Below are positions 5,558-12,228 of a stretch of 16,126 nucleotides of DNA, piece after piece (within the stretch, counting starts at the first letter, position 1; the number at the start of each line of letters is the position of its first letter). This DNA comes from an uncultured Porphyromonadaceae bacterium (GTDB lineage Bacteria > Bacteroidota > Bacteroidia > Bacteroidales > Muribaculaceae). Location: contig CABRGT010000044.1 in the NCBI GenBank assembly GCA_902470475.1, positions 1 through 16,126 on the forward strand, in the 5' to 3' direction. Position numbers and translations under genes: made by a program. The notes beneath the pieces are model-generated. The model ran no database searches, was not told where the DNA came from, and worked only from the letters and a program-made list of their open reading frames with translations.

Positions 5558-6466
5558 ATGAACAGGATAATCTGCATTGGCGAGTGTGCCCTGGACATAG
5601 CGTTCGAAGGCGGCCAGCCGATCGGCTCGATGCCCGGCGGCCGCATAGCCATGGCCGCGGCGCGCATGGCACGCACCGGCCTTCCGGTGACCATGGCGTC
5701 GGAAGCATCCGCCGACCCCATCGGCGACATGCTGGTGAAGCATCTCAAGGACTCGGGGGTGGACTGCTCGTCGGTCGACCGCTTCGGTCAGGGTCATTCA
5801 CCCCTGACTGTATTCACGCCCGGCGACGCACCCGACATCTACCGGGCCACGCGCTACGAGGCCTACGGCGACGGCGGCTTCGACATAGTGTGGCCGCGCG
5901 TCGATGACCGCACGATCGTGGTATTCGGCGGCTATTATGCCCTTGACGCCCGCATGCGCGAACGTCTGCTGCCATTTCTGCGCAACTGCAGCGAGCGCAA
6001 AGCCATCATGATCTACGTGCCGGGGTTCCGCGCCGACCGCTGCGGACGGATGACCCGCGTGATGCCGGCCATTCTCGAGAACCTCGAACTGGCCGACATG
6101 GTGGTGGCCCGCAACGAGGATCTCGAACTGATATTCGGAGCCTCGAACAGCGGAAAATGCTACCGCGACCACATCGACTTCTACTGCCGCTCGATGGTCA
6201 ACGTCGACGCGGCCTGCCACACACTGAGCTACTACAGCGGCCGCGACATGACCCAGACGCCTCTGCCGGCCAGGGTGTGCGGCTCGCTGCTGTGGAACGC
6301 GGGAATCATCGCCGGGGTGACCGGCGCGATCTTCGCCCGCGACCTTTACGCCGCCGATCTCGACGGCGCTTCCGAAGAAATCCGCACAGCCATACTGCGT
6401 ACGGCAGCCGACGAAGCCATTGCCGCCGCCGACTCCCTGCAGTATGACTGGCAAAAGAAAATATAA
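5558..6466 (+). CDS. PfkB-family protein with a degenerate active site
   Basis: 302 residues, cytosolic. The fold pattern is that of PfkB/ribokinase sugar kinases: CIGECALDIAF start (6-16), PGGRIAMAAARMARTGLPV (26-44) as the first signature with Arg where Asn is usual, SADPIGDMLVKHLKDSGVD (51-69), and ARNEDLELIFG (174-184) matching the NxxE region. The second signature, DTxGAGDxF, should lie near 235-245. There the chain reads PLPARVCGSLLWNAG (235-249), lacking both the GAGD anion hole and its catalytic Asp. The NAG that follows the signature in active members is still recognisable. By sequence it may be a non-catalytic kinase relative, or use another mechanism. It starts 2 bp after the SIS isomerase gene, so the two are probably made together. 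No SD is evident. The family call is firm; activity is doubtful. Confidence 0.82.
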   Translation: MNRIICIGECALDIAFEGGQPIGSMPGGRIAMAAARMARTGLPVTMASEASADPIGDMLVKHLKDSGVDCSSVDRFGQGHSPLTVFTPGDAPDIYRATRYEAYGDGGFDIVWPRVDDRTIVVFGGYYALDARMRERLLPFLRNCSERKAIMIYVPGFRADRCGRMTRVMPAILENLELADMVVARNEDLELIFGASNSGKCYRDHIDFYCRSMVNVDAACHTLSYYSGRDMTQTPLPARVCGSLLWNAGIIAGVTGAIFARDLYAADLDGASEEIRTAILRTAADEAIAAADSLQYDWQKKI

Positions 6467-6499
6467 CTACCAACCAAGCAAAATCAAAGAGTCCGCAAT

Positions 6500-6994
6500 A
6501 TGTCAACAGGATTAAAGAACAGTCTGCCCAACCCGTTCAATGCCGCCGTCGACGGCGATGTGCGCGTAGCCATCGTGACGGCCGAGTGGAACGGTCACAT
6601 AACCGGCGCACTCACCGAAGGGTGCGTCGCCACCCTTCATGAACATGGAGTCGAAGACGACATGATCGACCGCTACAGCGTGCCCGGCGCCGTCGAACTA
6701 ACTTTTGCCGCATCATCACTGATCGAGACAGGAGCCTACGACGTAGTGATAGTATTCGGCTGCGTGATCCGCGGCGGAACGCCCCACTTCGACTACGTGT
6801 GCCAAAGCGTGACACAAGGTATCACGTCGCTGAATACGGACTGCGACATTCCGGTAATATTCGGAGTGCTCACCGTGGACTGTGAGCAGGACGCCCTGGA
6901 CCGTGCCGGAGGCCGCCTGGGCAACAAAGGCTCCGAAGCGGCTGAAGCGGCCCTGAAGATGCACGCATTCGCACAGCAAGTCAAAGACATATGA
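6500..6994 (+). CDS. ribH: 6,7-dimethyl-8-ribityllumazine synthase
   Basis: 164 residues, cytosolic. It condenses 5-amino-6-ribitylamino-uracil with 3,4-dihydroxybutanone 4-phosphate, the penultimate step to riboflavin; family members assemble as pentamers or 60-mer shells. Visible motifs: IVTAEWN (25-31, pyrimidine pocket), VPGAVELTFAA (61-71), GCVIRGGTPHFDYV (87-100) with the catalytic His96, and GVLTVDCEQDALDRAGG (122-138) with the phosphate-binding Arg135, then GNKGSEAA. Length is normal. It lies 33 bp after the PfkB-like gene and its stop overlaps the next start as ATGA. No other rib gene is present and no FMN riboswitch precedes it, so it is apparently expressed constitutively with the operon. 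A nitroreductase-type flavoenzyme is encoded three genes downstream. Confidence 0.97.
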   Translation: MSTGLKNSLPNPFNAAVDGDVRVAIVTAEWNGHITGALTEGCVATLHEHGVEDDMIDRYSVPGAVELTFAASSLIETGAYDVVIVFGCVIRGGTPHFDYVCQSVTQGITSLNTDCDIPVIFGVLTVDCEQDALDRAGGRLGNKGSEAAEAALKMHAFAQQVKDI

Positions 6995-7461
6995 AATATC
7001 TCCTCTTCCTTCTGATCGCCATTACGGCCATGTCGTGCAGTGCTCCGGCATCCGAGGACCCGGTGGAAAAAGCTGCCGCGGCGCTGGCTTCGGGCGACGA
7101 AAAATCGTGCCAGAAGGCCTGCGACGCACTGCTGTCCGACACCGCGGCGTTCAACAGCCTGTCGGCCATGCAGCTCTGCCGCCTGGCCGAGCTGTTCGTG
7201 CTGCTGCCCGGCGAACCCGACGCCAACGACGGGGCCGCCGTGCGCTGCCTCAACCGTGCCCGCGCCCTCGACACCGACTCCGTCGACAACTATCTGAGTT
7301 CATGCTCGACCGACGGAGCCGCCCATCTGATGACGCTCGACTTTGTCGGAGCATATCTCGAGATGCCACGCGACTCGCTCGTAGGCGCCGAAGATAATCC
7401 GGCAGCCTACGGCTGTCAGACAGACTCGTCCCACGAACATCACACCGAACCACAGCCATGA
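6991..7461 (+). CDS. Unidentified lipoprotein, helix-rich
   Basis: 156 residues. MKYLLFLLIAITAMSC is a compact lipoprotein signal with Cys16 as the lipidation site; the next residues (SAPASEDP) carry no strongly acidic export stretch at +2 to +5, so periplasmic-facing anchoring is as likely as surface display. The mature part (about 25-120) is Ala-rich and predicted helical, with a rhythm such as AAAALASGDEKSCQKACDALL and LCRLAELFVLL that resembles TPR-like hairpins. Several Cys (residues 40, 44, 68, 91, 105, 106) could form disulfides. The C-terminal 30 residues are polar and end in a His/Pro-rich tail. I do not recognise the family. It overlaps ribH and the SUI1 gene by ATGA on both sides, so it is firmly embedded in the operon. 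Confidence 0.8.
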   Translation: MKYLLFLLIAITAMSCSAPASEDPVEKAAAALASGDEKSCQKACDALLSDTAAFNSLSAMQLCRLAELFVLLPGEPDANDGAAVRCLNRARALDTDSVDNYLSSCSTDGAAHLMTLDFVGAYLEMPRDSLVGAEDNPAAYGCQTDSSHEHHTEPQP

Positions 7462-7796
7462 CCGACGACTGGCGCGACAGACTGGCCGGGCTGCGTGCCG
7501 ATCTTCCAGGAGCGGACATCCCGGAAGAAGAACCGGCGGCCGCACCCTCTCCTCCGGAACAGAAAGGCCGGCTCGACATCACTGTCGAACGCAAAGGCCG
7601 CGGCGGAAAGACAGCCACAATCGTATCCGGCTTCACAATCGGCGATGACGAGACCGACCGCATGGCATCCCGGCTGAAGAAAGTCCTCGGAGCAGGCGGT
7701 TCGTGCCGCGGAGGTGAAATCCTCATCCAGGGCGAACGCGCACAGGCCGTAAGCAGAGCCCTGACCGAGATGGGCTTCAAATGCCGCATTATCTGA
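7458..7796 (+). CDS. SUI1/eIF1-like protein (YciH family)
   Basis: 112 residues, cytosolic. An N-terminal arm (1-37) rich in Pro, Glu and Ala is followed by a SUI1 domain (about 38-112): ITVERKGRGGKTATIVSGF (41-59), LKKVLGAGGS (73-82), GGEILIQGERAQAV (85-98) and GFKCRII at the C-terminus. This order is diagnostic of bacterial YciH/SUI1 proteins, homologues of eukaryotic initiation factor 1 that bind the small ribosomal subunit. In E. coli YciH has been linked to start-site fidelity and stress, but the role in Bacteroidetes is unsettled. ATGA overlap with the lipoprotein gene upstream. The stop TGA is at 7794-7796, 32 bp before the nitroreductase ATG. Confidence 0.93.
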   Translation: MTDDWRDRLAGLRADLPGADIPEEEPAAAPSPPEQKGRLDITVERKGRGGKTATIVSGFTIGDDETDRMASRLKKVLGAGGSCRGGEILIQGERAQAVSRALTEMGFKCRII

Positions 7797-7828
7797 CACT
7801 CATATCCAATCAAATATATAAGTTCAAG

Positions 7829-8539
7829 ATGTTATCTATTCCAGAAGCGATCGAACAACGCATTTCCACACGCACATTCACTGACCGACAGCCTCCCGAA
7901 GGGCTGATCGAGGAACTGTGCGCCGGCATGACGACCCTGACAGTACTCGAACCGGGCGCCATCGGCCAGGGACGTATCGGATCATACGGCATCATAAAAG
8001 GCAAACCGCGCTACGTGGCTGTGGCGGCCGAAGATATGCTCAAGGCAGGCATCGAGGGCGAACGCCTGGTCATCGAACTCACACGGCGGGGACTGGCCAC
8101 CTGCTGGATCGGCGGCACTTTCAACCGCACGCTCGCCGGACGGACCGCCGGACGCGCCATCGCGGCCGTCATAGCCGCAGGCTACGCAGCTCCGCGCGCC
8201 AGCCTCGTCGAGAAAGTGATGCGCACGGCCGTGCATGCACGGCGTCGCCGCCCGATGACAGATATCATCATAGCCGGTGTCGAGCCACCGTTCCTGATCG
8301 AAGCGCTCGAAGCCCTGCGACAGGCCCCCAGCGCCTGCAACCGACAGCCATGGCGGCTGGCCTTCAATCCGTCGGGGACAATCGATGTGTACGGCGACCC
8401 CAAAGACTCACTGATGACACTCGACTGCGGAATAGCCCTGAGTCACTTCCTTATGCTCCGGCCGGACTACACGCTTGGCCCCAACCATAATCCCCACCCC
8501 GAACTGACTCCCATAGCAACCCTGACACCTACAGAATAA
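7829..8539 (+). CDS. Nitroreductase-family protein (TM1586 type)
   Basis: 236 residues, cytosolic. It has the tandem-half architecture of the putative nitroreductase TM1586 family: an N-terminal AIEQRISTRTF segment (8-17) with the RxSxRxF phosphate-binding pattern of FMN nitroreductases, a central RLVIELTRRGLATCWIGG (79-96), and a second half with APSACNRQPWRL (166-177) and a DCGIALSHFLML helix (199-210). It probably binds FMN and uses NAD(P)H, substrate unknown. ATG 7829 is chosen because the RISTRTF motif sits close to the N-terminus from there; an in-frame ATG at 7781 would overlap the SUI1 gene by 16 bp and add a hydrophobic, non-conserved leader. The stop overlaps the rnz start by one base (TAATG). 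Confidence 0.85.
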   Translation: MLSIPEAIEQRISTRTFTDRQPPEGLIEELCAGMTTLTVLEPGAIGQGRIGSYGIIKGKPRYVAVAAEDMLKAGIEGERLVIELTRRGLATCWIGGTFNRTLAGRTAGRAIAAVIAAGYAAPRASLVEKVMRTAVHARRRRPMTDIIIAGVEPPFLIEALEALRQAPSACNRQPWRLAFNPSGTIDVYGDPKDSLMTLDCGIALSHFLMLRPDYTLGPNHNPHPELTPIATLTPTE

Positions 8540-9453
8540 TGCCGACATTCGACATCCACTATCTCGGCTGCGGCTCAGCCACCCCGACGGCGTATCACAT
8601 GCCGTCGTGCCAGGTCATGGACTTCCGCGGCCAGCTCATGATGATCGACTGCGGCGAAGGCGCACAGCTTCAGTTCAAGAAAATGCGCCTGAAGCTCAAC
8701 CGTCTCAAACACATATTCATATCGCATCTTCACGGCGACCATTTCCTGGGACTGCCGGGACTACTGTCGACGATGGCCCTGCACGACATCGGAGGCACGA
8801 TCACGGTCCATACCTTCGCCGAAGGAGCCGAAGTCCTTGACCGGATACTCGGCGTGTTCTGCCGCGAGCGTCCATATGACCTCGAATACGACATACTCGA
8901 ACCGCGCCGCGCCACAATCATCGACAACAAGTCGCTGACAGTAGAGACATTTCCCCTCGACCACCGCGTACCGGCAGTGGGATTCCTTTTCAGGGAGAAA
9001 CAAGGTCCGAGGCATATCATCGGCGATATGGCACGATATCACGATATACCCGTCAGCGTACTGAACGACATCAAGGACGGCGCCGACTTCGTGCGCCCCG
9101 ACGGGCGGGTGATCCCGAACGCCATGCTCACTACCGATCCGTCGCCTGCACGCAGCTACGCCTACTGCAGCGACACGGCCTACAAGCCCGAGATAGCCGA
9201 ATGGATCAGCGGCACGGACACGCTGTACCATGAATCGACCTACTGCGACGACTGCCTGGCCAAAGCGGCAGCACGCGGCCACTCCACCGCTTCACAGGCC
9301 GGACGTATAGCGGCCGCAGCGGGAGCGAAACGACTCGTGCTGGGTCATTATTCAAAAGTATACCACGACATAGAACAGTTTGCCCACGAAGCCGCCTCGA
9401 CCTTCGGAGGCGAGATCACAGCGGCTTACGAAGGGCTCACCCTACACCTCTGA
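8539..9453 (+). CDS. rnz: Ribonuclease Z
   Basis: 304 residues, cytosolic metallo-beta-lactamase-fold endonuclease that removes 3' trailers from tRNA precursors. The short (RNase Z-S) form is complete: LGCGSATPT start (9-17), MIDCGEGAQLQ (35-45), HLHGDH with zinc ligands His63, His65, Asp67 and His68, ligand His142 in PLDHRVPAVGF, Asp212 in YCSDTAY, then HESTY (231-235) with His248 in the ARGHST motif, and LVLGHYS with His270. All expected ligands are present. Short RNases Z are about 300-310 residues, so the length is normal. It overlaps the preceding stop by one base and sits directly before tadA, another tRNA maturation gene. The nearby tRNA-Cys lacks an encoded CCA, the kind of tRNA that needs RNase Z. 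Confidence 0.96.
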   Translation: MPTFDIHYLGCGSATPTAYHMPSCQVMDFRGQLMMIDCGEGAQLQFKKMRLKLNRLKHIFISHLHGDHFLGLPGLLSTMALHDIGGTITVHTFAEGAEVLDRILGVFCRERPYDLEYDILEPRRATIIDNKSLTVETFPLDHRVPAVGFLFREKQGPRHIIGDMARYHDIPVSVLNDIKDGADFVRPDGRVIPNAMLTTDPSPARSYAYCSDTAYKPEIAEWISGTDTLYHESTYCDDCLAKAAARGHSTASQAGRIAAAAGAKRLVLGHYSKVYHDIEQFAHEAASTFGGEITAAYEGLTLHL

Positions 9454-9469
9454 ACAAGCATACATCACA

Positions 9470-9913
9470 ATGGTCACACCCGACGACATATATTACATGA
9501 AGATGGCCCTGGGCGAGGCACGCCGGGCCATGGCCGACGGCGAAATCCCGGTCGGAGCCGTGATCGTGGCCAACGGACGCATAGTGGGCCGCGGACACAA
9601 CCTGACGGAAACGCTGCGCGACGTCACCGCCCACGCCGAAATGCAGGCCATCACGGCGGCGGCCAACGAGCGCGGCGGCAAATACCTTGATGACGCCACG
9701 CTGTACGTGACCCTGGAGCCATGTCTGATGTGTGCGGGCGCGATAGGCTGGAGCCAGCTGCGCCGCATAGTGATCGGCGCCCGCGACGAACGGCGGGGCT
9801 ACAGCTCGCTGACATCAGCATCGCCTTTTCATCCGCGGGCCGAGATAGAATGGGGCGTCCTGGCCGAGGAATGCGCCGCCCTGATTGTTGACTTTTTCAA
9901 AAAACGACGCTGA
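9470..9913 (+). CDS. tadA: tRNA-specific adenosine deaminase
   Basis: 147 residues, cytosolic. It deaminates A34 to inosine in tRNA-Arg(ACG). Cytidine-deaminase fold: MKMALGEARRAMADGEIPVGAVIV (10-33), the zinc-binding HAE motif with His55 and the proton shuttle Glu57, then LEPCLMCAGAI with Cys85 and Cys88, and the ARDERRG loop (about 109-115). Length is usual for TadA. ATG 9470 is 16 bp after the rnz stop; the frame is open further upstream inside rnz but that part is not conserved, and a second ATG at 9497 would remove little. The TGA stop overlaps the lpxB ATG by one base. A guanine or cytosine deaminase is a less likely alternative; the DAT-LYVTLEPCxMCAGA context and tRNA neighbours support TadA. 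Confidence 0.93.
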   Translation: MVTPDDIYYMKMALGEARRAMADGEIPVGAVIVANGRIVGRGHNLTETLRDVTAHAEMQAITAAANERGGKYLDDATLYVTLEPCLMCAGAIGWSQLRRIVIGARDERRGYSSLTSASPFHPRAEIEWGVLAEECAALIVDFFKKRR

Positions 9914-11049
9914 TGCATTACTTCCTCATAGCCGGCGAAGCCTCGGGCGACCTGCACGCATCGCAACTGATTCAGCAGCTGGCCGCGGGTGACCCGCATG
10001 CAAAGTTCACCTTCCTTGGGGGCGACCTGATGGCTGAAGCCGCCGAACACGCGCCCTTGATACACTACCGCGAGATGGCCTACATGGGATTCAGCGAGGT
10101 GCTGCGCAATCTGGGAAAGGTCCGCGCCAATCTTGCCGCCGCACGGCGCGCGGTAACCGAATCGCGGCCCGACGCTCTTATCCTGATCGACTATCCGAGC
10201 TTCAACCTCAAGGTCGCCGAGACGGCAGCAAAGGCGGACATACCCGTCTACTACTATATCTCGCCCAAAATATGGGCGTGGAAGCAGTGGCGGGTGAAGG
10301 CCATCAAGCGGCTCATGCGCCGCGTGCTGTGCATCCTGCCGTTCGAGCCGGAGTTCTACCGCGCGCACGGCTACGAACGGGCCATCTATACAGGCAATCC
10401 GTCGGTGGAGGAAATAGAGAGCGCGCTGGGCGCCGCACCCTCGCGCGAGGAATTCGCCAAGGCTCACGGGCTGCGGACCAACCGCCCGTTCATAGCCCTG
10501 CTGCCGGGAAGCCGCCGCGGCGAGATACGTTGTAACCTGCCGGTGATGGACGCCGTGGCGCGCCAGTTTCCGGGATATACCATAGCGGTGGCCGGAGCAC
10601 CGGCCATTGACGACAGCGTGTATGCCGGACTGACAAAATTCAAGATCGTGCGCAGTGCCACGCATGACCTGCTGGCCCATGCGCAGGCCGCGCTGGTCAC
10701 ATCCGGCACCGCCACCCTCGAAGCGGCCCTGGCCGGAGTGCCGCAGGTGGTCATGTACCGCTCGAACGGCTCAAAGCTGGCCTACAATCTGATGAAAAAG
10801 CTATTGAAAGTAAAATTCGTGTCGCTGCCTAATCTGATCGCAGACCGCGGAATCATCCCCGAGATGCTTCTGCACCACTGCACACCCGAGGCCGTGGCCG
10901 ATCACCTGCGGCAACTCACACCCGACCGCTCGCCGGAGCGGGCCGCGCAACTCGAAGGCTACCGCGAAATGCGCGAGACACTCGGCCCTCCGGGAGCATC
11001 CGCACGGGCGGCAGCCATAATCATAAACGATCTGAACAATGAAAAATAA
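9913..11049 (+). CDS. lpxB: Lipid-A-disaccharide synthase
   Basis: 378 residues, peripheral inner-membrane GT-B enzyme (GT19). It joins 2,3-diacyl-GlcN-1-P to UDP-2,3-diacyl-GlcN to form the lipid A disaccharide. Motifs: AGEASGDLH (7-15), AYMGFSEVLRNLG (56-68), DYPSFNLKVAE (93-103), the highly conserved SPKIWAWKQWRV (117-128), LPFEPEFY (142-149), GNP (161-163), LLPGSRRGEI (196-205), VTSGTATLEAALAGVP (262-277) and SLPNLIA (304-310). The length is typical. It overlaps tadA by one base and the phosphatase gene by 11 bp. In many Bacteroidales lpxB follows surE; here it follows tRNA genes instead. The SIS isomerase at the operon head, if it makes arabinose 5-phosphate, would act in the same LPS route. 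Confidence 0.97.
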   Translation: MHYFLIAGEASGDLHASQLIQQLAAGDPHAKFTFLGGDLMAEAAEHAPLIHYREMAYMGFSEVLRNLGKVRANLAAARRAVTESRPDALILIDYPSFNLKVAETAAKADIPVYYYISPKIWAWKQWRVKAIKRLMRRVLCILPFEPEFYRAHGYERAIYTGNPSVEEIESALGAAPSREEFAKAHGLRTNRPFIALLPGSRRGEIRCNLPVMDAVARQFPGYTIAVAGAPAIDDSVYAGLTKFKIVRSATHDLLAHAQAALVTSGTATLEAALAGVPQVVMYRSNGSKLAYNLMKKLLKVKFVSLPNLIADRGIIPEMLLHHCTPEAVADHLRQLTPDRSPERAAQLEGYREMRETLGPPGASARAAAIIINDLNNEK

Positions 11050-11551
11050 ATATCCTCAACTTCCTCCGCAACGCCCGCTCCGGGTTCTGTTCGTGTGTCT
11101 GGGCAACATATGCCGGTCGCCGGCCGCCGAAGGAATCATGCGTGCCATCGTCGAACGCGAAGGCACGGAAGACCAGTGGGTAATCGACTCGGCCGGGATA
11201 GGCGGGTGGCACGCCGGACAGCTGCCCGACAACCGCATGCGCATCCACGCCAGACGCCGGGGACTCGAACTGACACACCGCGCGCGCCAGGTGCGAACGT
11301 CGGACTTCGAAGATTTCGACCTGATCATCGGTATGGACTCGGGCAACATATCAGACCTGCGTGAGCTGGCGCCGACCACCGAGGCCATGAACAAGATCCA
11401 TGCAATGAGCGAGTGGATGGGCAACATAGCCACACGCCATGACCACGTGCCAGACCCTTACTACGAGGGAGCCGAAGGCTTCGAACTGGTGCTCGACCTG
11501 CTGACCGACGCCCTCGAAAACCTGTACGCGCAGGCACAGAAAAATCAATGA
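11039..11551 (+). CDS. Low-molecular-weight protein tyrosine phosphatase
   Basis: 170 residues, cytosolic. The signature CLGNICRS gives the nucleophile Cys20 and Arg26 of the CX5R loop, immediately after the VLFVC strand. The general acid region is VPDPYYEGAEGFE (137-149) with Asp139. A SAGIGGWHAG segment (51-60) and ARRRGLELTHRARQV (71-85) are also typical. The N-terminal MKNKYPQLPPQRP extension is longer than in most homologues, and the ATG at 11039 lies inside lpxB; no nearer start precedes the catalytic strand, so the overlap is real. Family members act on tyrosine kinases of capsule export or on other phosphotyrosine proteins; an arsenate reductase role is unlikely given DPYY. It follows lpxB, which suggests a link to surface polysaccharide control. 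Confidence 0.93.
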   Translation: MKNKYPQLPPQRPLRVLFVCLGNICRSPAAEGIMRAIVEREGTEDQWVIDSAGIGGWHAGQLPDNRMRIHARRRGLELTHRARQVRTSDFEDFDLIIGMDSGNISDLRELAPTTEAMNKIHAMSEWMGNIATRHDHVPDPYYEGAEGFELVLDLLTDALENLYAQAQKNQ

Positions 11552-11571
11552 AACAACTTTAATTTAATGAA

Positions 11572-11901
11572 ATGAGCGAAATATTGAGCCAATATCATCT
11601 GCTGGGGCTCGTCATAGGCCTCGGCACCTTCCTGGTAATCGGAATATTTCACCCGGTCGTAGTAAAATGCGAATACTATTTCGGCACCCGCTGCTGGTGG
11701 TGGTTCGCCGTACTGGGGACAGCAATGTGCGCCCTGTCGGTAATCATCGACGATGTGATGTGGTCGACGCTGGCCGGGGTGGTTGGTTTCTCGTCGTTCT
11801 GGACGATAATGGAAATCTTCGAACAGCGCCAGCGTGTAATCAAAGGATGGTTCCCTATGAATCCGCGCCGCGCCTCCGAATACCCCCGGAAGCAAGGCTG
11901 A
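11572..11901 (+). CDS. DUF4491 family membrane protein
   Basis: 109 residues with three predicted transmembrane segments (about 9-31, 42-60, 64-83). FHPVVVKCEYYFGTRCWWWF (26-45) and the C-terminal EIFEQRQRVIKGWFPMNPRR (81-100) are the recognisable blocks of DUF4491, a small family found mostly in Bacteroidetes and of unknown function. The charged tail would face the cytosol under the positive-inside rule. It starts 20 bp after the phosphatase stop, following an A/T-rich spacer, and is the last gene before the shared terminator. No catalytic motif is apparent; the paired Trp and Cys in TM2 (RCWWWF) are conserved-looking but unexplained. The family assignment is good; the function is open. Confidence 0.88.
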   Translation: MSEILSQYHLLGLVIGLGTFLVIGIFHPVVVKCEYYFGTRCWWWFAVLGTAMCALSVIIDDVMWSTLAGVVGFSSFWTIMEIFEQRQRVIKGWFPMNPRRASEYPRKQG

Positions 11902-11933
11902 GGTCATCCGCAGCCCATTTTTCATATAAACAG

Positions 11934-11978
11934 AAAACGAGACAAGCGCATCGGCCGGCGATGCGCTTGTCTCGTTTT
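11934..11978. terminator. Bidirectional terminator, 20-bp perfect stem
   Basis: AAAACGAGACAAGCGCATCG (11934-11953), loop GCCGG, then the exact reverse complement (11959-11978), ending in TTTT on both strands. It lies 33 bp after the DUF4491 stop and one base beyond the 3' end of tRNA-Cys, so it can end both convergent transcripts. In the tRNA direction the stem starts almost directly at the mature 3' end, giving a precursor trailer that is mostly hairpin. Confidence 0.9.
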
Positions 11979-11979
11979 G

Positions 11980-12050
11980 AGGTTCCTAGCAGAATCGAAC
12001 TGCTGTGCACGGTTTTGCAGACCGTTGCCTAACCACTCGGCCAAGGAACC
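11980..12050 (-). tRNA. tRNA-Cys (anticodon GCA)
   Basis: The minus strand folds as a complete cloverleaf: acceptor GGTTCCT/AGGAACC (12050-12044 with 11987-11981), D-arm GCC-loop-GGC, anticodon arm ACGGT-CTGCAAA-ACCGT with GCA anticodon, short variable loop GCAC, T-arm AGCAG-TTCGATT-CTGCT and discriminator U at 11980. U73 and GCA are the Cys identity elements. CCA is not encoded, so 3' maturation needs RNase Z-type cleavage and CCA addition. The gene is single, followed at once by the terminator at 11978 and preceded by a promoter whose -7 box ends 15 bp upstream. Confidence 0.97.
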
Positions 12051-12065
12051 CTTGGTTAGCGACTG

Positions 12066-12096
12066 CAAAGGTACGCAAAGGTTTCGAATCCGACAA
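12066..12096 (-). promoter_or_regulatory. Promoter of tRNA-Cys
   Basis: On the minus strand TTG (12096-12094), 20 bp, TACCTTTG (12073-12066). The -7 box ends 15 bp before the first base of the mature tRNA, leaving a very short 5' leader for RNase P to remove. Confidence 0.75.
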
Positions 12097-12107
12097 ATTT
12101 TTGGAGA

Positions 12108-12144
12108 TTTTTTTGTCAATATCGACAAAATATTGATAAAAAAA
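12108..12144. repeat. A/T-rich inverted repeat centred between two divergent promoters
   Basis: TTTTTTTG-TCAATAT (12108-12122), 7-nt centre CGACAAA, ATATTGA-TAAAAAAA (12130-12144). The arms pair over 15 positions with a single G/T mismatch. Exactly 11 bp lie between each outer end and the TTG of the promoter on that side (12094-12096 and 12156-12158). Possible roles are an operator for one or both promoters or a shared A/T-rich upstream element. Confidence 0.65.
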
Positions 12145-12155
12145 CAGACCTGAGT

Positions 12156-12185
12156 TTGAAATTCGGGATATTTACACTAATTTTG
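12156..12185 (+). promoter_or_regulatory. Promoter of the secreted nuclease gene
   Basis: TTG at 12156-12158, 19 bp, TAATTTTG at 12178-12185. A start near 12192 leaves about 37 nt of leader before ATG 12229. It is divergent from the tRNA-Cys promoter, with the A/T-rich inverted repeat between them. Confidence 0.7.
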
Positions 12186-12228
12186 GCATCCGTTTTTCGG
12201 ACAACATGAAAAATACACGTAAGCAATT

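Noticed and set aside
6467..6499. FMN riboswitch before ribH
   Set aside because: The gap is only 33 bp and cannot hold the aptamer; none of its conserved blocks are seen upstream either.
7781..7828. Longer start for the nitroreductase
   Set aside because: It overlaps the SUI1 gene and adds a leader absent from the family pattern; ATG 7829 places RISTRTF at the usual position.
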